A DNA stretch of 64,000 bases, taken from NCBI RefSeq assembly GCF_001830325.1, contig NZ_MHZG01000001.1, positions 372,001 to 436,000 of the forward strand, given 5' to 3'. Made by a program: the position numbers and the translations under genes. The notes under the pieces are model-generated. The model was not told where the DNA came from, did no database searches, and was given only the letters and a program-made list of their open reading frames with translations. The number at the start of each line of letters is the position of its first letter. Position 1 is the stretch's first letter. Positions 34,729 through 46,108 of this stretch are shown here, in pieces. Source of the stretch: Polynucleobacter sp. GWA2_45_21 (GTDB lineage Bacteria > Pseudomonadota > Gammaproteobacteria > Burkholderiales > Burkholderiaceae).

Positions 34729-35733
34729 ATGCAAACTGAACCTCACATTCAGCCTACGCATTTACCTCATCAGCCACCCATACTCTGTATTGTTGGCCCT
34801 ACAGGCGCAGGCAAAACTCATCTCGCCATGGCTTTGGCAGAGCATGCCAAGCTCATAGGTAGAACCGTTGAAATCATCAGCATGGACTCTGCCCTGGTTT
34901 ATCGCGGACTAGATATTGGAAGTGCCAAACCAAGCAAAGCAGAGCAGGCTGCGGTTCAACACCACCTGATTGATATCTTAGAGCCCACCGAATCCTATTC
35001 AGCAGCACGCTTTGCAAATGATGCTAAGCGACTATGCGAAGAAATTCGTGATCGTGGGAATATTCCCATTGTGGTGGGTGGCACGATGTTGTATTGGCGG
35101 GCCTGGGCCTATGGACTCTCTTCTTTACCGCCAGCAGATCCAGAAATCCGCTCCCGCCTCGATGAGCAAGGCAAATTGATTGGCTGGCCTGCGATGCATG
35201 CCGAACTCGCCAAAGTAGACCCCATCACTGCGGCACGTTTACAACCCAATGACTCACAACGGGTACAACGCGCTTTAGAAGTTTTTGAAATTACTGGCAA
35301 ACCAATGTCGGAACTGCTCGCAGATGCGCCAAGCGAAGATGGCAGAGAAGGTTCAACTATTCCGGAGTGGATTGACCTCATTTCGCTCGAGCCCAGCGAT
35401 CGCTCGCGCTTACATCAGAACCTAGAAAAAAGATTTGATGAAATGCTCATCGGAGGATTATTAGAGGAGGTTCAGCTGCTCAGAAAAAATCCAGACCTGC
35501 ATGGTGACTTACCTGCGATTCGCTCTGTTGGCTATCGACAAGTCTGGGAGTTCTTATCCGGGGAAGTTGATCAGACTGAAATGCGCTACAAAGCACTCGC
35601 TGCGACTAGGCAGCTTGGTAAGCGGCAATTAACTTGGTTGCGTGCAATCGCTGGAAGAAAAACATTTGACCCATTTAACCCAAGCGAGTTGAATGCGGCC
35701 CTAGAGCACTGCAAGCAAAGCCTCAGCAAATAG
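34729..35733 (+). CDS. miaA: tRNA dimethylallyltransferase
   Basis: CIVGPTGAGKTHLAMALA; SMDSALVYRGLDIGSAKPS; VGGTMLYWRAW. Confidence 0.96.
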   Translation: MQTEPHIQPTHLPHQPPILCIVGPTGAGKTHLAMALAEHAKLIGRTVEIISMDSALVYRGLDIGSAKPSKAEQAAVQHHLIDILEPTESYSAARFANDAKRLCEEIRDRGNIPIVVGGTMLYWRAWAYGLSSLPPADPEIRSRLDEQGKLIGWPAMHAELAKVDPITAARLQPNDSQRVQRALEVFEITGKPMSELLADAPSEDGREGSTIPEWIDLISLEPSDRSRLHQNLEKRFDEMLIGGLLEEVQLLRKNPDLHGDLPAIRSVGYRQVWEFLSGEVDQTEMRYKALAATRQLGKRQLTWLRAIAGRKTFDPFNPSELNAALEHCKQSLSK

Positions 35734-35745
35734 GCTTTAGGCTTA

Positions 35746-36798
35746 TTAAATAACGATGGTTTGTGGTGCGCCAGTTGGACGCTCTACAACCTCACCAACC
35801 GTCCATGCATGCAAACCTTCAGCCTTGAGAGATTGAATTGCAGCATCTGCCTGATCGGCAGACACAATGACCACCATACCAATACCGCAGTTAAATACAC
35901 GCACCATTTCTGCATCGGCAACGCCACCCTTCATCTGCAACCAGCGGAAGAGTTCTGGCATTTGCCAGCTATCGCGATGTAATACAGCTTGCGTATTTTC
36001 TGGGAGAACACGCGGCACGTTATCCACTAAACCGCCACCAGTAATATGCGCCATGCCCTTTACATTGATCTCATTGATCAACTTCAACAGCTGCTTCACG
36101 TAAATTTGTGTAGGGGCCATCACCACATCACCCAATGAACGGCCACCTAAATCATCAGTTGGTTTTGCGCCGGCACGCTCAATAATTTTGCGAACCAATG
36201 AGTAACCATTGGAATGGGCGCCACTCGAAGCAATTGCCAACACCACATCACCCGGAGCAATCGTTGCACCAGTAATGATTTTGGATTTTTCAACAGCGCC
36301 AACAGCAAAGCCGGCTAAGTCGTATTCACCTGGAGGGTACATGCCAGGCATCTCAGCGGTTTCACCACCAATCAATGCGCACCCCGACAATTCACAGCCC
36401 TTAGCAATGCCACCAACGACAGTAGCCGCAGTATCGACAGTAAGCTTGCCGCATGCGAAGTAGTCTAGGAAAAAGAGGGGTTCAGCACCCTGAACCAAAA
36501 TGTCATTCACACTCATTGCCACCAAATCCTGGCCGATCGTGTCATGGCGATTCCACTCAAAGGCTAATCTGAGCTTTGTGCCAACGCCGTCAGTACCAGA
36601 TACCAATACTGGCTCTTTGTAGCGTTTTGGCACTTCAAACAGGGCACCAAAGCCCCCAATACCTGCCAATACGCCTTCGCGCATGGTTTTCTTAGCCAAA
36701 GGCTTAATGCGATCTACCAGATCGTCTCCAGCATCGATATCGACACCAGCGTCACGGTAGGAAAGGCCTTTTGCGGAAGAATTGGTAGTTGAGTTCAT
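35746..36798 (-). CDS. purM: Phosphoribosylformylglycinamidine cyclo-ligase
   Basis: [51 protein letters not shown]. Confidence 0.97.
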   Translation of the reverse strand: MNSTTNSSAKGLSYRDAGVDIDAGDDLVDRIKPLAKKTMREGVLAGIGGFGALFEVPKRYKEPVLVSGTDGVGTKLRLAFEWNRHDTIGQDLVAMSVNDILVQGAEPLFFLDYFACGKLTVDTAATVVGGIAKGCELSGCALIGGETAEMPGMYPPGEYDLAGFAVGAVEKSKIITGATIAPGDVVLAIASSGAHSNGYSLVRKIIERAGAKPTDDLGGRSLGDVVMAPTQIYVKQLLKLINEINVKGMAHITGGGLVDNVPRVLPENTQAVLHRDSWQMPELFRWLQMKGGVADAEMVRVFNCGIGMVVIVSADQADAAIQSLKAEGLHAWTVGEVVERPTGAPQTIVI

Positions 36799-36871
36799 GG
36801 CAGAGATAGAAGATTAGTAAAAAACGCTACTTGGTCGGTAGAATCATTGAATTCTAGAGGATTCGAGCACG

Positions 36872-37861
36872 ATGGCTGAAATTTTTACCCCTTTTCTAAC
36901 CGCATTTATTCTGGCTTATGCCTTGCGCCCAGTTTGCTTGTGGCTTGAGGGGCATAAGCTACCCCGTGCAGCTGCAGCAGCGATTGCCATGATTCTGGGC
37001 CTGGGAGTGGTTTTTTTGATTTTGAGCCTGTTTATTACCCTCCTCAAAACCGAAATCCCCCTTATCAAGGCGCAATTTCCAGAATGGATTCAAAACACGC
37101 AAGCCTGGCTTGGGCCAAAACTGAGTGAATTTAATATCCATGTGGATTGGAGCACTCTAAAGTCCAGCGCCACCGAGAAAATTACGACGCATCTCAATGA
37201 CAATTCCGATGCACTGATGACATCCACACTAGAGACGGTATTGATGTCTGGTAGTTCAGTAATTACCGGATTCGTAAATGCAGTGCTGACGTTATTTGTG
37301 ATGTTTTATCTACTGATCGACTGGGATCATTTTTTTCAGTTACTGAAAAAAATTGTGCCTCTGAGAGCGCAAGATACAGTGCACCATTTAATCAAGCATG
37401 CTGATGGCTTACTCTCGCAATATCTGAGAGGCATGCTCATGGTGATTTCCATCATGTCTGTTTTTTATAGTACTGGATTAAGCATCATCGGAATTAAAGG
37501 CGCCGTGGCCTTAGGCGTATTCACCGCACTCATGATTGTGATTCCTTATATTGGCATTACCGTGGGATTCACCTTGGCCATCCTCGCAGCCCTTCTGCAA
37601 TTTGGACCGGGTGGTGCAATCATTGGCGTGCTGGTGCTATACGGGCTGGGTCAATTCATTGAAGGCTTCTTCCTCACGCCACGCCTAGTGGGCGAGCGTA
37701 TTGGCCTTCATCCAGTTGCCGTGCTATTTGCATTGCTACTGTTTGGAAACTTATTTGGCTTTTTTGGCGTGCTCCTAGCATTACCAATCAGCGCAGTCGG
37801 TTTGGTACTTTTGCAATATGGCTGGTCACGCTATACCCAAAGCTCTTGGTATCAAAAGTAA
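36872..37861 (+). CDS. AI-2E family transporter / PerM-like permease
   Basis: Multi-TM; GLGQFIEGFFLTPRLVGERIGLHPVAVLFALLLFGNLFGFFGVLLALP. Confidence 0.93.
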   Translation: MAEIFTPFLTAFILAYALRPVCLWLEGHKLPRAAAAAIAMILGLGVVFLILSLFITLLKTEIPLIKAQFPEWIQNTQAWLGPKLSEFNIHVDWSTLKSSATEKITTHLNDNSDALMTSTLETVLMSGSSVITGFVNAVLTLFVMFYLLIDWDHFFQLLKKIVPLRAQDTVHHLIKHADGLLSQYLRGMLMVISIMSVFYSTGLSIIGIKGAVALGVFTALMIVIPYIGITVGFTLAILAALLQFGPGGAIIGVLVLYGLGQFIEGFFLTPRLVGERIGLHPVAVLFALLLFGNLFGFFGVLLALPISAVGLVLLQYGWSRYTQSSWYQK

Positions 37862-37873
37862 ATTTCTGCAGCA

Positions 37874-38632
37874 ATGAATAAGCCGTCACTACCAAAGCAG
37901 TTTGCGCTCGACATTGGTCATACACCCAAACCCAGTTTAAGTAATTTTTTGGCTGGAGAAAATCTTGCGCTGCACTCTGCTTTAGTAGCACTAGTCAAAT
38001 CCTGGGAATCACACACTCCAAGATTGGTCAGCGAGAATCCCCTGAATCAACGCTGGATCTATTGGTGGGGGTCAGAAGGTTCTGGTCGCACCCACCTACT
38101 CGATGCAATTGGCAACGCAGCGCAACAATTGGGTTTGGAATACTTCCCCCTCACGCCCAATGAACCCATTTCCTGGGTTCGCCTGGAGGAAGGCCTACCC
38201 GCCCTCTGTGCAAGCGATAAACCCTCTGTAATCACCGTGGATGACGTGGATCGACTGGATGAGCGTTTGGTGGCCTCTTTATTTCGTATTCTGAATGCGA
38301 TTCAGGGCAGCAAAGCGGTGCATATTTTTATGGCTGGCAATGCCGCCCCAGGCGCTTTAAGGCTTAGAGAAGACCTTCGCACCCGCCTGGGATGGGGCTT
38401 GATCTTTCAAACTCACCTTTTGGGCGATGATGAGAAAATAGAAGCCTTACAACAAGCGGCGCTAGCGCGCGGTTTAGTTTTATCCCCAGATGTATTGCCT
38501 TGGTTATTAAATCGCTTTTATCGCGATATGCCTAACCTCATGGCCTTAATTGATGCTTTGGATGCCTATTCACTAGAAACAAAACGTGCTGTCACATTAC
38601 CTCTCGTACGAGAGCTGTTGCAGCCAAAATAA
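37874..38632 (+). CDS. hda: DnaA-homologous regulatory inactivator Hda
   Basis: DnaA-like AAA domain (WWGSEGSGRTHLLDAIGNAA; VDDVDRLDE); N-terminal KQFALDIG resembles a clamp-binding motif. Confidence 0.9.
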   Translation: MNKPSLPKQFALDIGHTPKPSLSNFLAGENLALHSALVALVKSWESHTPRLVSENPLNQRWIYWWGSEGSGRTHLLDAIGNAAQQLGLEYFPLTPNEPISWVRLEEGLPALCASDKPSVITVDDVDRLDERLVASLFRILNAIQGSKAVHIFMAGNAAPGALRLREDLRTRLGWGLIFQTHLLGDDEKIEALQQAALARGLVLSPDVLPWLLNRFYRDMPNLMALIDALDAYSLETKRAVTLPLVRELLQPK

Positions 38633-38651
38633 ATTAATTCATATTCAATTC

Positions 38652-39332
38652 GTGACCCAATTAGCCCTTTTCGACCTAGATCACACATTACTCCCCTGCG
38701 ATAGCGATTATGAATGGGGCCAGTTCTTGGCACGCATAGGCGTAGTAGATAGCAAATACTATGCACAGCAAAACGAACGCTTCTATCAAGATTACAAGGA
38801 TGGAAAGCTCAACATCCAAGAGTTCCTTCGGTTTGCTTTAAAACCGCTCTCAGAACATTCTCGCGCGCAACTCAAAGAATGGCATGACGCCTTTATGCAT
38901 GAAGTAATTACTGGTCAACTTCGTCAAGAGGCGATTGATCTAGTGAAGCGTCACCAAGATGCTGGCGATCTTTGCTGCGTTGTCACTGCAACCAATAGCT
39001 TTGTGACTAGGCCCATTGTTGAAAGTTTTGGCATAGAACATCTTGTAGCCACTGAACCTGCCACTGTGGATGACAACCCCCTCGCTGATTTCACTGGTGA
39101 AGTCAAAGGTATTCCGAGTTTCCGGGAGGGCAAAATTCAGCGAGTACACGATTGGCTTGCCACGCAAAATCACGCATTGGATCAGCTGCCACAAAGTTAT
39201 TTTTATTCGGACTCGATGAATGATTTACCTCTCCTGGAAAAAGTCAGCAATCCTGTTGCCACCAATCCAGATACCCGCCTGCGTGAAGAAGCTACAAAAC
39301 GCAACTGGCCCATACTTGAACTGTTTGCATGA
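38652..39332 (+). CDS. HAD-superfamily hydrolase, SerB/phosphatase subfamily IB
   Basis: LALFDLDHTLLPCDSDYEWG; YFYSDSMNDLPLLEKV; inferred GTG start. Confidence 0.92.
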   Translation: MTQLALFDLDHTLLPCDSDYEWGQFLARIGVVDSKYYAQQNERFYQDYKDGKLNIQEFLRFALKPLSEHSRAQLKEWHDAFMHEVITGQLRQEAIDLVKRHQDAGDLCCVVTATNSFVTRPIVESFGIEHLVATEPATVDDNPLADFTGEVKGIPSFREGKIQRVHDWLATQNHALDQLPQSYFYSDSMNDLPLLEKVSNPVATNPDTRLREEATKRNWPILELFA

Positions 39333-40729
39333 TTACCAAATTTATTAAACGTATTTTGCGTCGTGACCCCATGGTCAGACACACTGCCGTACATACCTCT
39401 GGCGCGCCCAAACGAATTCCTAAAAAATCTCACCGCATTGACCCGGCCTTACTCTCCAAAAATGCAGTGAAAGTAACCCAGACATTGCAACAAGCTGGCT
39501 ATGAAGCTTTTATTGTCGGTGGTGCAGTGAGAGATTTAGCGCTAGGCATTGGACCTAAAGATTTTGATGTGGCAACCAATGCCACGCCTGAGCAAGTGCA
39601 AAAACTGTTTCGCAAAGCGCGCTTGATTGGTCGCCGCTTCCAGATTGTGCACGTCACTTTTTTTGGCAAAGGTCAACCTGAAATCATTGAGGTATCCACC
39701 TTCAGGGCCTTGCTGGAGAACGCTGGAGAACATGTCGCCGAAAATGGTCGCATCCTGCGTGATAACGTCTGGGGCAGCCAACATGAAGATGCTGCACGTA
39801 GAGATTTCAGTATCAATGCGATGTACTACGATCCCGCCACCGAGACCGTGCTTGACTATCACGGCGGTATGGCTGACATGCAGAAGAAAACATTACGCAT
39901 GATTGGCGATCCCGCCAAGCGCTATCGCGAAGATCCCATCCGCATGCTGCGTGCGATTCGATTTGCAGCTAAAACGGGCTTTACTTTGGATGCGGCGACA
40001 AGTGCGCCTATCGCTAAATTGGGCAAGCTGATTCATGATGTTCCATCAGCCCGCCTCTTTGACGAAATCCTCAAGCTACTGATGTCCGGTTATTCATGGG
40101 CTGCGATTCAAGGTTTAAAAGATGCAGGACTACATCACGGGCTGCTTCCTTTACTCGATCACATCTTAGATAAGGGCGCGGATTCTAAAGAGGCAAATGA
40201 TTTTGTGCGCATTGCACTAGCCAATACCGATCAACGCATTCAATCTGGCAAAAGTGTTTCAGCAGGCTTCTTGTTTGCCACCTTGCTCTGGCCAGACCTT
40301 CTCAGCAATTGGAAAAAGAATATCGCCAAAGGGATCTCCAATATTCCCGCATTACATGATGCGATGGATGAGACCATTGCCAGCCAAAGTAGCGGCATGG
40401 TGATCCAGCGTCGCTTCGAAAGCGATATGCGAGAAATCTGGTCTATGCAACCTCGCTTTGAAAAGCGTGTTGGACGTTACCCGTACCGCCTCATTGAGTC
40501 CCCTCGCTTTAGAGCGGGTTATGACTTTATGTTGTTGCGCTGCGCCACTGGCGAGAAAAGCCCATCCCTAGGTCAATGGTGGACCGACTTCATTGCTGCC
40601 GACCCCGCAGGGCAGGAAGCCTTGATGGCCAGCGTCAAAAATGAGGCAGGTAATAGCGCCTCCCCTGCAAAACGACGCCGCCGGAGAAAACCCAAGGCAG
40701 CTAGCCCAGCAGAAGCTTCAACAGACTAA
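39329..40729 (+). CDS. pcnB: Poly(A) polymerase I
   Basis: AFIVGGAVRDLALGIGPKDFDVATNATPEQVQKLF; DNVWGSQHEDAARRDFSINAMYYDP; basic C-terminal tail. Confidence 0.94.
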   Translation: MITKFIKRILRRDPMVRHTAVHTSGAPKRIPKKSHRIDPALLSKNAVKVTQTLQQAGYEAFIVGGAVRDLALGIGPKDFDVATNATPEQVQKLFRKARLIGRRFQIVHVTFFGKGQPEIIEVSTFRALLENAGEHVAENGRILRDNVWGSQHEDAARRDFSINAMYYDPATETVLDYHGGMADMQKKTLRMIGDPAKRYREDPIRMLRAIRFAAKTGFTLDAATSAPIAKLGKLIHDVPSARLFDEILKLLMSGYSWAAIQGLKDAGLHHGLLPLLDHILDKGADSKEANDFVRIALANTDQRIQSGKSVSAGFLFATLLWPDLLSNWKKNIAKGISNIPALHDAMDETIASQSSGMVIQRRFESDMREIWSMQPRFEKRVGRYPYRLIESPRFRAGYDFMLLRCATGEKSPSLGQWWTDFIAADPAGQEALMASVKNEAGNSASPAKRRRRRKPKAASPAEASTD

Positions 40730-40793
40730 GCAGACTTGAGAAAAATTCAGTAAAGTAGGCCCGATAGTTTCATGTAGTTTTCTCTTGTTTGGA

Positions 40794-41327
40794 ATGAGCA
40801 TGGCTCGAGCTTTTATTGGATTTGGCGGCAATATCGGTGACACACGTCAGCTCATTACTGACGCGATTGTGTGCCTCGCGCAGCGTTGCGAACTCCAAAT
40901 TCTTGCCAAAAGCTGTTTCTACCAAAGCGCCCCTTTTCAAGCTGTTGGGGGTGACTACATCAATGCGGTCATTGAAATTGAAACGCAACTAAGCCCTTAC
41001 GGCTTATTGCACGTCTGCCAAGCAGTTGAACAAGAATTTGGCCGTGAGCGGCCTTACACCAACGCACCTCGCACAATTGATCTGGACATCCTGGCATTTG
41101 AGGGTGTATCCCAAACAGATACAGAACTCACTATTCCCCACCCCAGAATCATTGAGCGCTCTTTTGTTCTCCTACCATTACTGGAAATTGCCCCGGATTT
41201 CTTTTTACCCAACTGGGGTGAGCTCAAGGCCTATCTACCCAACGTAGCTGACCAGCGCATCGAAAAACTCCCTTGCCGCAACTGTAATTGCGGTGAAAAA
41301 GACGTTTATAGCCAATCAGCGCATTAA
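40794..41327 (+). CDS. folK: 2-amino-4-hydroxy-6-hydroxymethyldihydropteridine pyrophosphokinase
   Basis: AFIGFGGNIGDTRQLI; QEFGRERPYTNAPRTIDLDILAF; start 40794 or 40800. Confidence 0.95.
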   Translation: MSMARAFIGFGGNIGDTRQLITDAIVCLAQRCELQILAKSCFYQSAPFQAVGGDYINAVIEIETQLSPYGLLHVCQAVEQEFGRERPYTNAPRTIDLDILAFEGVSQTDTELTIPHPRIIERSFVLLPLLEIAPDFFLPNWGELKAYLPNVADQRIEKLPCRNCNCGEKDVYSQSAH

Positions 41328-41344
41328 TTCATTAAACTCACGCC

Positions 41345-42160
41345 ATGGGTTACTTACAAGGCGAAAAGCCAATCACAATCTCTAAACTCCTCTCCATGCA
41401 TGCTGAGGGTGAAAAAATTTCGATGCTGACAGCATACGACTCCACCATGTCGGCCTTATTAAATCGCTGCGGGGTGGAAACTATCCTCATTGGGGATTCC
41501 TTGGGTAACGTGATTCAAGGTCACTCATGTACTACGCCAGTAACCGTTGAGCAAGTGGCATATCACACCGAATGTGTAGCCCGCGCCAACTCTCACGCCT
41601 TCATCATTGCCGATCTTCCTTTTGCCAGTTATGGTGATCCGGTTCAAGCCTTAGACTCGGCTGCAGAACTCATGCGTGCTGGTGCAGATATGGTCAAGCT
41701 TGAAGGTGGTGATTGGCAAATCGACATCATTCAATACCTTGTAGAGCGCAGTGTTCCTGTTTGTGCCCACCTGGGACTGCTGCCTCAATCTGTGCATCTC
41801 TTGGGTGGCTACAAGGTTCAAGGTAAATCAAAGGATGCCGCAAGCTTAATGTTGGAACAAGCGATTGCTTGTGAGCAAGCAGGTGCCCAGATGATTGTGC
41901 TCGAGGCCATCCCCTCTTCATTGGGCAGACTCATTACTGAATCACTTTCTATTCCTACCATTGGAATTGGCGCAGGGGCAGATTGCTCCGGTCAAGTGTT
42001 GGTATTGCAAGATATGTTGGGCATCAGCCCTGGAAAACCACCAAAGTTTGTAAAAAACTTTTTGGATGGTCATGCCTCAATTGAAGCTGCAGTCAAAGCC
42101 TATGTTCGAGAAGTGAAAACCGGAAAATTTCCCGGACCCGAACACGGCTTTGCTGGATAA
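41345..42160 (+). CDS. panB: 3-methyl-2-oxobutanoate hydroxymethyltransferase
   Basis: [53 protein letters not shown]. Confidence 0.97.
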   Translation: MGYLQGEKPITISKLLSMHAEGEKISMLTAYDSTMSALLNRCGVETILIGDSLGNVIQGHSCTTPVTVEQVAYHTECVARANSHAFIIADLPFASYGDPVQALDSAAELMRAGADMVKLEGGDWQIDIIQYLVERSVPVCAHLGLLPQSVHLLGGYKVQGKSKDAASLMLEQAIACEQAGAQMIVLEAIPSSLGRLITESLSIPTIGIGAGADCSGQVLVLQDMLGISPGKPPKFVKNFLDGHASIEAAVKAYVREVKTGKFPGPEHGFAG

Positions 42161-42170
42161 ACTTTACTAG

Positions 42171-43298
42171 CTAGCTAAAAAAACTCTTCACGCCATCAAA
42201 CCAACCCTTTTGATGAGGGTTATGTTTGTCGCCACCAGATTTGAGGCTGTCATCAAACTTCTGCAGTAATTTTTTCTGCTCTTCAGTCAGCTTCACCGGC
42301 GTTTCAACGGCAACGTGAACGAAAAGATCACCTACCATCGTAGAGCGCAAACCTTTAATTCCCTTATTACGCAAACGGAATGTTTTTCCGGTCTGCGTTC
42401 CCTCAGGAATTGGAAACTCGACGCGCCCTGAAAGCGTTGGCACCTCAATATCACCACCAATTGTCGCGGTAGCAAAAGAGATCGGCATTTGCACATGCAG
42501 ATCGCTACCATCGCGCTCAAATACCTTGTGGGGCTTCACTCTCACTTCGACATAGAGATCGCCAGATGGTCCGCCATTTACACCTGGCTCGCCGTTACCA
42601 ACTGAGCGTACGCGCATACCATCATCAATACCCGCAGGGATTTTGATTTCGAGTGTTTTTTGTTCTTTGTGTTTACCGCTGCCATGGCAAGTCTTACATG
42701 GCTTCGGAATGTACTCGCCAGTGCCACGGCACTTAGGGCAAGTTTGTTGCATTGAGAAGAAGCCTTGCTGGACACGAACTTGGCCATGACCATCGCAAGT
42801 AGTACATCTCTCAGCTTTGCTGCCAGGCTCAGCGCCAGTACCGTGACATGGTTTGCAGTCACTCCAACTTGGCACTCGAATTTGCGTGGTGTAACCCTCA
42901 GCAGCTTGCTCGAGAGTGATTTCCATGTTGTAACGCAAATCGGCACCCTTATAAACCTGAGGTCCTGACTGACGTCCACCACCCTGGCCGAAGATATCGC
43001 CGAAGATATCGCCGAAAGCATCAGCAAATCCACCGCCAGCAAAGCCGCCGCCAAATCCACTAGACTGATCAACACCTGCATGACCGTATTGATCATAAGC
43101 AGCACGTTTGTTGGGATCGGTTAAGGTTTCGTAAGCTTCTTTAACTTCTTTAAATTGCGCTTCTGCTGTTTTGCTATCGGGGTTGCGATCAGGGTGATGC
43201 TTCATCGCCATTTTCCGATAAGCCTTTTTTAGCTCCTCATCGCTGGCACCTTTCGCAACACCAAGCACTTCGTAATAATCGCGTTTACTTTTAGGCAC
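42171..43298 (-). CDS. dnaJ: Chaperone DnaJ
   Basis: [36 protein letters not shown]; four CxxCxGxG-type repeats; GTG start at 43298 preceded by GAGAGG. Confidence 0.97.
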   Translation of the reverse strand: MPKSKRDYYEVLGVAKGASDEELKKAYRKMAMKHHPDRNPDSKTAEAQFKEVKEAYETLTDPNKRAAYDQYGHAGVDQSSGFGGGFAGGGFADAFGDIFGDIFGQGGGRQSGPQVYKGADLRYNMEITLEQAAEGYTTQIRVPSWSDCKPCHGTGAEPGSKAERCTTCDGHGQVRVQQGFFSMQQTCPKCRGTGEYIPKPCKTCHGSGKHKEQKTLEIKIPAGIDDGMRVRSVGNGEPGVNGGPSGDLYVEVRVKPHKVFERDGSDLHVQMPISFATATIGGDIEVPTLSGRVEFPIPEGTQTGKTFRLRNKGIKGLRSTMVGDLFVHVAVETPVKLTEEQKKLLQKFDDSLKSGGDKHNPHQKGWFDGVKSFFS

Positions 43299-43325
43299 AA
43301 AATTCCTCTCAACAACCTGAATGAC

Positions 43326-43350
43326 ACAAGTCGGCACGAGGCCGACTTGT
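43326..43350 (-). promoter_or_regulatory. Hairpin in dnaK-dnaJ intergenic region
   Basis: 10-bp perfect stem ACAAGTCGGC / GCCGACTTGT with 5-nt loop, no following T-run. Confidence 0.6.
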
Positions 43351-43396
43351 TATTGAAGTACTTCTAAACTACGTTAAATGGCTCTCAATTAAGGGA

Positions 43397-45331
43397 TTAT
43401 TTCTTGTCATCCACTTCTTTGAAATCTGCATCTACTACGTCAGCATCTGGAGCAGCCGCTTGCGCACCGCCAGGAGCTGCGCCAGGTGCAGCGCCACCAG
43501 CTTTAGCTTGTTCAGCAGCCATGGCTTTTTCACCCAACTTCTGACTTGCTTTACCTAAGGCTTCGGTCTTAGCTTCAATAGCAGCTTTATCGCTACCCTT
43601 GATTGCCTCATCCAAGTCTTTCAAGGCGGCTTCGATAGCTTCTTTCTCAGAAGCTTCTAAAGCGGAACCATGCTCTTCCAAGGCTTTCTTGGTTGAGTGA
43701 GCTAAAGCATCAGCGGTGTTGCGCGCCGTTACCAATTCCAACGCTTTTTTATCTTCATCGGCATTCGCTTCAGCATCTTTCACCATGCGCTGAATTTCTT
43801 CTTCAGTCAAACCAGAGTTTGCCTTGATGGTGATCTTGTTCTCTTTGCCAGTCGTTTTGTCTTTTGCAGTGACATGCAAAATACCGTTGGCATCAATATC
43901 AAAAGTCACTTCAATTTGTGGCATACCACGTTGTGCTGGAGCAATGCCTTCTAAATTAAACTCACCGAGCAATTTGTTGGCAGCAGCCATCTCACGCTCA
44001 CCCTGGAAGCACTTAATTGTTACCGCAGGTTGGTTATCTTCCGCTGTGGAGTAAACCTGTGAATGCTTAGTAGGAATGGTTGTGTTCTTCGGAATCATCT
44101 TGGTCATTACGCCGCCCAAGGTTTCGATACCCAATGACAATGGGGTTACGTCCAAGAGCAATACGTCTTTACGATCGCCAGACAATACGGAGCCCTGAAT
44201 CGCAGCACCAACAGCAACAGCTTCGTCTGGGTTCACGTCTTTGCGTGGCTCTTTACCAAAAATCTCTTTTACCTTGTCTTGCACAGCAGGCATACGAGTC
44301 TGACCACCAACCAAAATCACATCGTCGATGTCAGATACATTGACGCCAGCATCTTTGATTGCTGTCAAGCAAGGACCAGCCGTACGGTTGATCAACTCTT
44401 CTACCAAAGACTCCAACTTAGCGCGAGTCAGTTTCAAGTTCAAATGCTTAGGACCGCCTGCATCAGCAGTCACATATGGCAAGTTGATTTCAGTTTGCTG
44501 TGCAGATGACAATTCGATCTTAGCTTTTTCAGCAGCATCTTTTAAACGTTGCAATGCCAATACGTCTTTGCTCAAATCGACGCCTTGCTCTTTCTTGAAC
44601 TCAGCAATGATCCAGTCAATGATGCGTTGGTCAAAGTCTTCACCACCCAAGAAGGTGTCGCCGTTAGTGGAGAGTACTTCGAACTGCTTCTCACCATCTA
44701 CGTTAGCAATTTCAATAATGGACACGTCGAATGTACCGCCGCCCAAGTCATACACAGCGATCTTACGATCCACTTTGTCTTGCTTGTCGAGACCAAATGC
44801 CAATGCTGCAGCGGTTGGCTCGTTGATGATGCGTTTGACATCCAAACCAGCAATACGGCCAGCATCTTTAGTAGCTTGACGTTGGCTATCGTTGAAGTAA
44901 GCAGGAACGGTAATCACTGCCTCAGTCACTTCTTCGCCGAGATAATCTTCGGCTGTCTTTTTCATTTTGCGCAGAATTTCTGCTGATACTTGTTGTGGCG
45001 CCATTTTTTTATCACGCGCTTCAACCCAAGCATCACCATTGTCTGCTTGAACAATTTTGTAAGGCATCAAACCGATGTCTTTTTGCACTTCAGCATCAAT
45101 AAACTTACGACCCATCAAACGCTTCACCGCGTAGATGGTGTTTTTAGGATTGGTAACTGATTGGCGTTTTGCGGGTGCGCCAACCAATACTTCACCGTCT
45201 TCAACGTAAGCAATGATGGATGGGGTTGTGCGAGCGCCTTCAGCGTTCTCAACAACTTTAGGTGCATTGTTTTCTACAACGGAAACGCACGAGTTTGTGG
45301 TTCCTAAGTCAATTCCGATAATCTTTCCCAT
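43397..45331 (-). CDS. dnaK: Chaperone DnaK (Hsp70)
   Basis: [38 protein letters not shown]. Confidence 0.99.
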   Translation of the reverse strand: MGKIIGIDLGTTNSCVSVVENNAPKVVENAEGARTTPSIIAYVEDGEVLVGAPAKRQSVTNPKNTIYAVKRLMGRKFIDAEVQKDIGLMPYKIVQADNGDAWVEARDKKMAPQQVSAEILRKMKKTAEDYLGEEVTEAVITVPAYFNDSQRQATKDAGRIAGLDVKRIINEPTAAALAFGLDKQDKVDRKIAVYDLGGGTFDVSIIEIANVDGEKQFEVLSTNGDTFLGGEDFDQRIIDWIIAEFKKEQGVDLSKDVLALQRLKDAAEKAKIELSSAQQTEINLPYVTADAGGPKHLNLKLTRAKLESLVEELINRTAGPCLTAIKDAGVNVSDIDDVILVGGQTRMPAVQDKVKEIFGKEPRKDVNPDEAVAVGAAIQGSVLSGDRKDVLLLDVTPLSLGIETLGGVMTKMIPKNTTIPTKHSQVYSTAEDNQPAVTIKCFQGEREMAAANKLLGEFNLEGIAPAQRGMPQIEVTFDIDANGILHVTAKDKTTGKENKITIKANSGLTEEEIQRMVKDAEANADEDKKALELVTARNTADALAHSTKKALEEHGSALEASEKEAIEAALKDLDEAIKGSDKAAIEAKTEALGKASQKLGEKAMAAEQAKAGGAAPGAAPGGAQAAAPDADVVDADFKEVDDKK

Positions 45332-45393
45332 AATGGCTCCAAAAATTAAGTTATGTGTAATTTCGTAATACTGCGAATAAATCGATATCCAAT

Positions 45394-45421
45394 AAATGGG
45401 GTCAAAAAGAGGGAATTCAAG
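45394..45421 (-). promoter_or_regulatory. Sigma-32 (RpoH)-type promoter for dnaK
   Basis: Minus strand CTTGAAT-N13-CCCCATTT versus textbook CTTGAAA / CCCCATNT. Confidence 0.8.
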
Positions 45422-45433
45422 GGCTAAAAATGC

Positions 45434-45458
45434 AAAAAAGGCAGATTTCTGCCTTTTT
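45434..45458 (-). terminator. Rho-independent terminator downstream of grpE (distal of two)
   Basis: AAAAAGGCAGA-TT-TCTGCCTTTTT. Confidence 0.85.
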
Positions 45459-45476
45459 ATCCCGCTTCTTGGTGAA

Positions 45477-45497
45477 AAACCCCTAATTTAGGGGTTT
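45477..45497 (-). terminator. Hairpin/terminator downstream of grpE (proximal of two)
   Basis: AAACCCCTAA-near-palindrome-TTAGGGGTTT, minus strand continues TTTTTCACC. Confidence 0.65.
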
Positions 45498-45504
45498 AAA
45501 TGAC

Positions 45505-46065
45505 TTATTTCGGTGCGCTCACGGTTACCAAGGCTGGTCGCAAAATGCGATCGGCAATCGAATACCCCCTCTGGAGCACTGAAACCACGGTATTTGCCTC
45601 TTGATCAGATGGCACCGAAGCTATCGCCTGGTGGTGGTGCGGATCGAACTTGTCACCTACAGCAGGATTAATCTCCGTCATACGACCTTTTTCAAAGGCG
45701 GAAAGTAGCTGTTTTAGGGTAATTTCCAAGCCCTCTTTAAAGGCTTTGGCATCCACTGCCTCTGTATTCAAAGCGGCATACAGACTATCGGTAACCGGCA
45801 CGAGATGCTCAGCAAAACTCTCAATCGCAAACTTATGGGCCTTAGAGACATCTTCAGCAGCACGACGACGAATATTCTCGCCTTCAGCCTTGGCGCGAAG
45901 ATAGTTATCTTGCATCTCGGTGAGCTTTTGGTTTAACTCAGCAATCTCTTGCTCTGGAGTTTTGACTTCATCGGATACGGGCGCCGCATCAGCGCCACCC
46001 TCTGCTTGAGCAAGCGGCTCAATATTATCTTGCTCAGGGGATGGATTTTGATTTTCTTGGGTCAT
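45505..46065 (-). CDS. grpE: Nucleotide exchange factor GrpE
   Basis: [46 protein letters not shown]. Confidence 0.97.
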   Translation of the reverse strand: MTQENQNPSPEQDNIEPLAQAEGGADAAPVSDEVKTPEQEIAELNQKLTEMQDNYLRAKAEGENIRRRAAEDVSKAHKFAIESFAEHLVPVTDSLYAALNTEAVDAKAFKEGLEITLKQLLSAFEKGRMTEINPAVGDKFDPHHHQAIASVPSDQEANTVVSVLQRGYSIADRILRPALVTVSAPK

Positions 46066-46108
46066 GGGTACAAATTCACTTTTCTATCAGAATGGCTACT
46101 TCTCAATG

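Noticed and set aside
39329-40729. Possibility that pcnB is a CCA-adding enzyme
   Set aside because: DVATNATPEQVQKLF and the basic C-terminal tail fit the poly(A) polymerase I branch better, though biochemical distinction from sequence alone is not absolute.
42578-43105. 175-aa minus-strand ORF in another frame of dnaJ
   Set aside because: Overlaps dnaJ Gly-rich and zinc-finger region; low-complexity alternative frame.
44328-44879. 183-aa and neighbouring plus-strand ORFs antisense to dnaK
   Set aside because: dnaK is unambiguous, and its biased codon use often leaves long antisense frames open. No independent evidence of coding.
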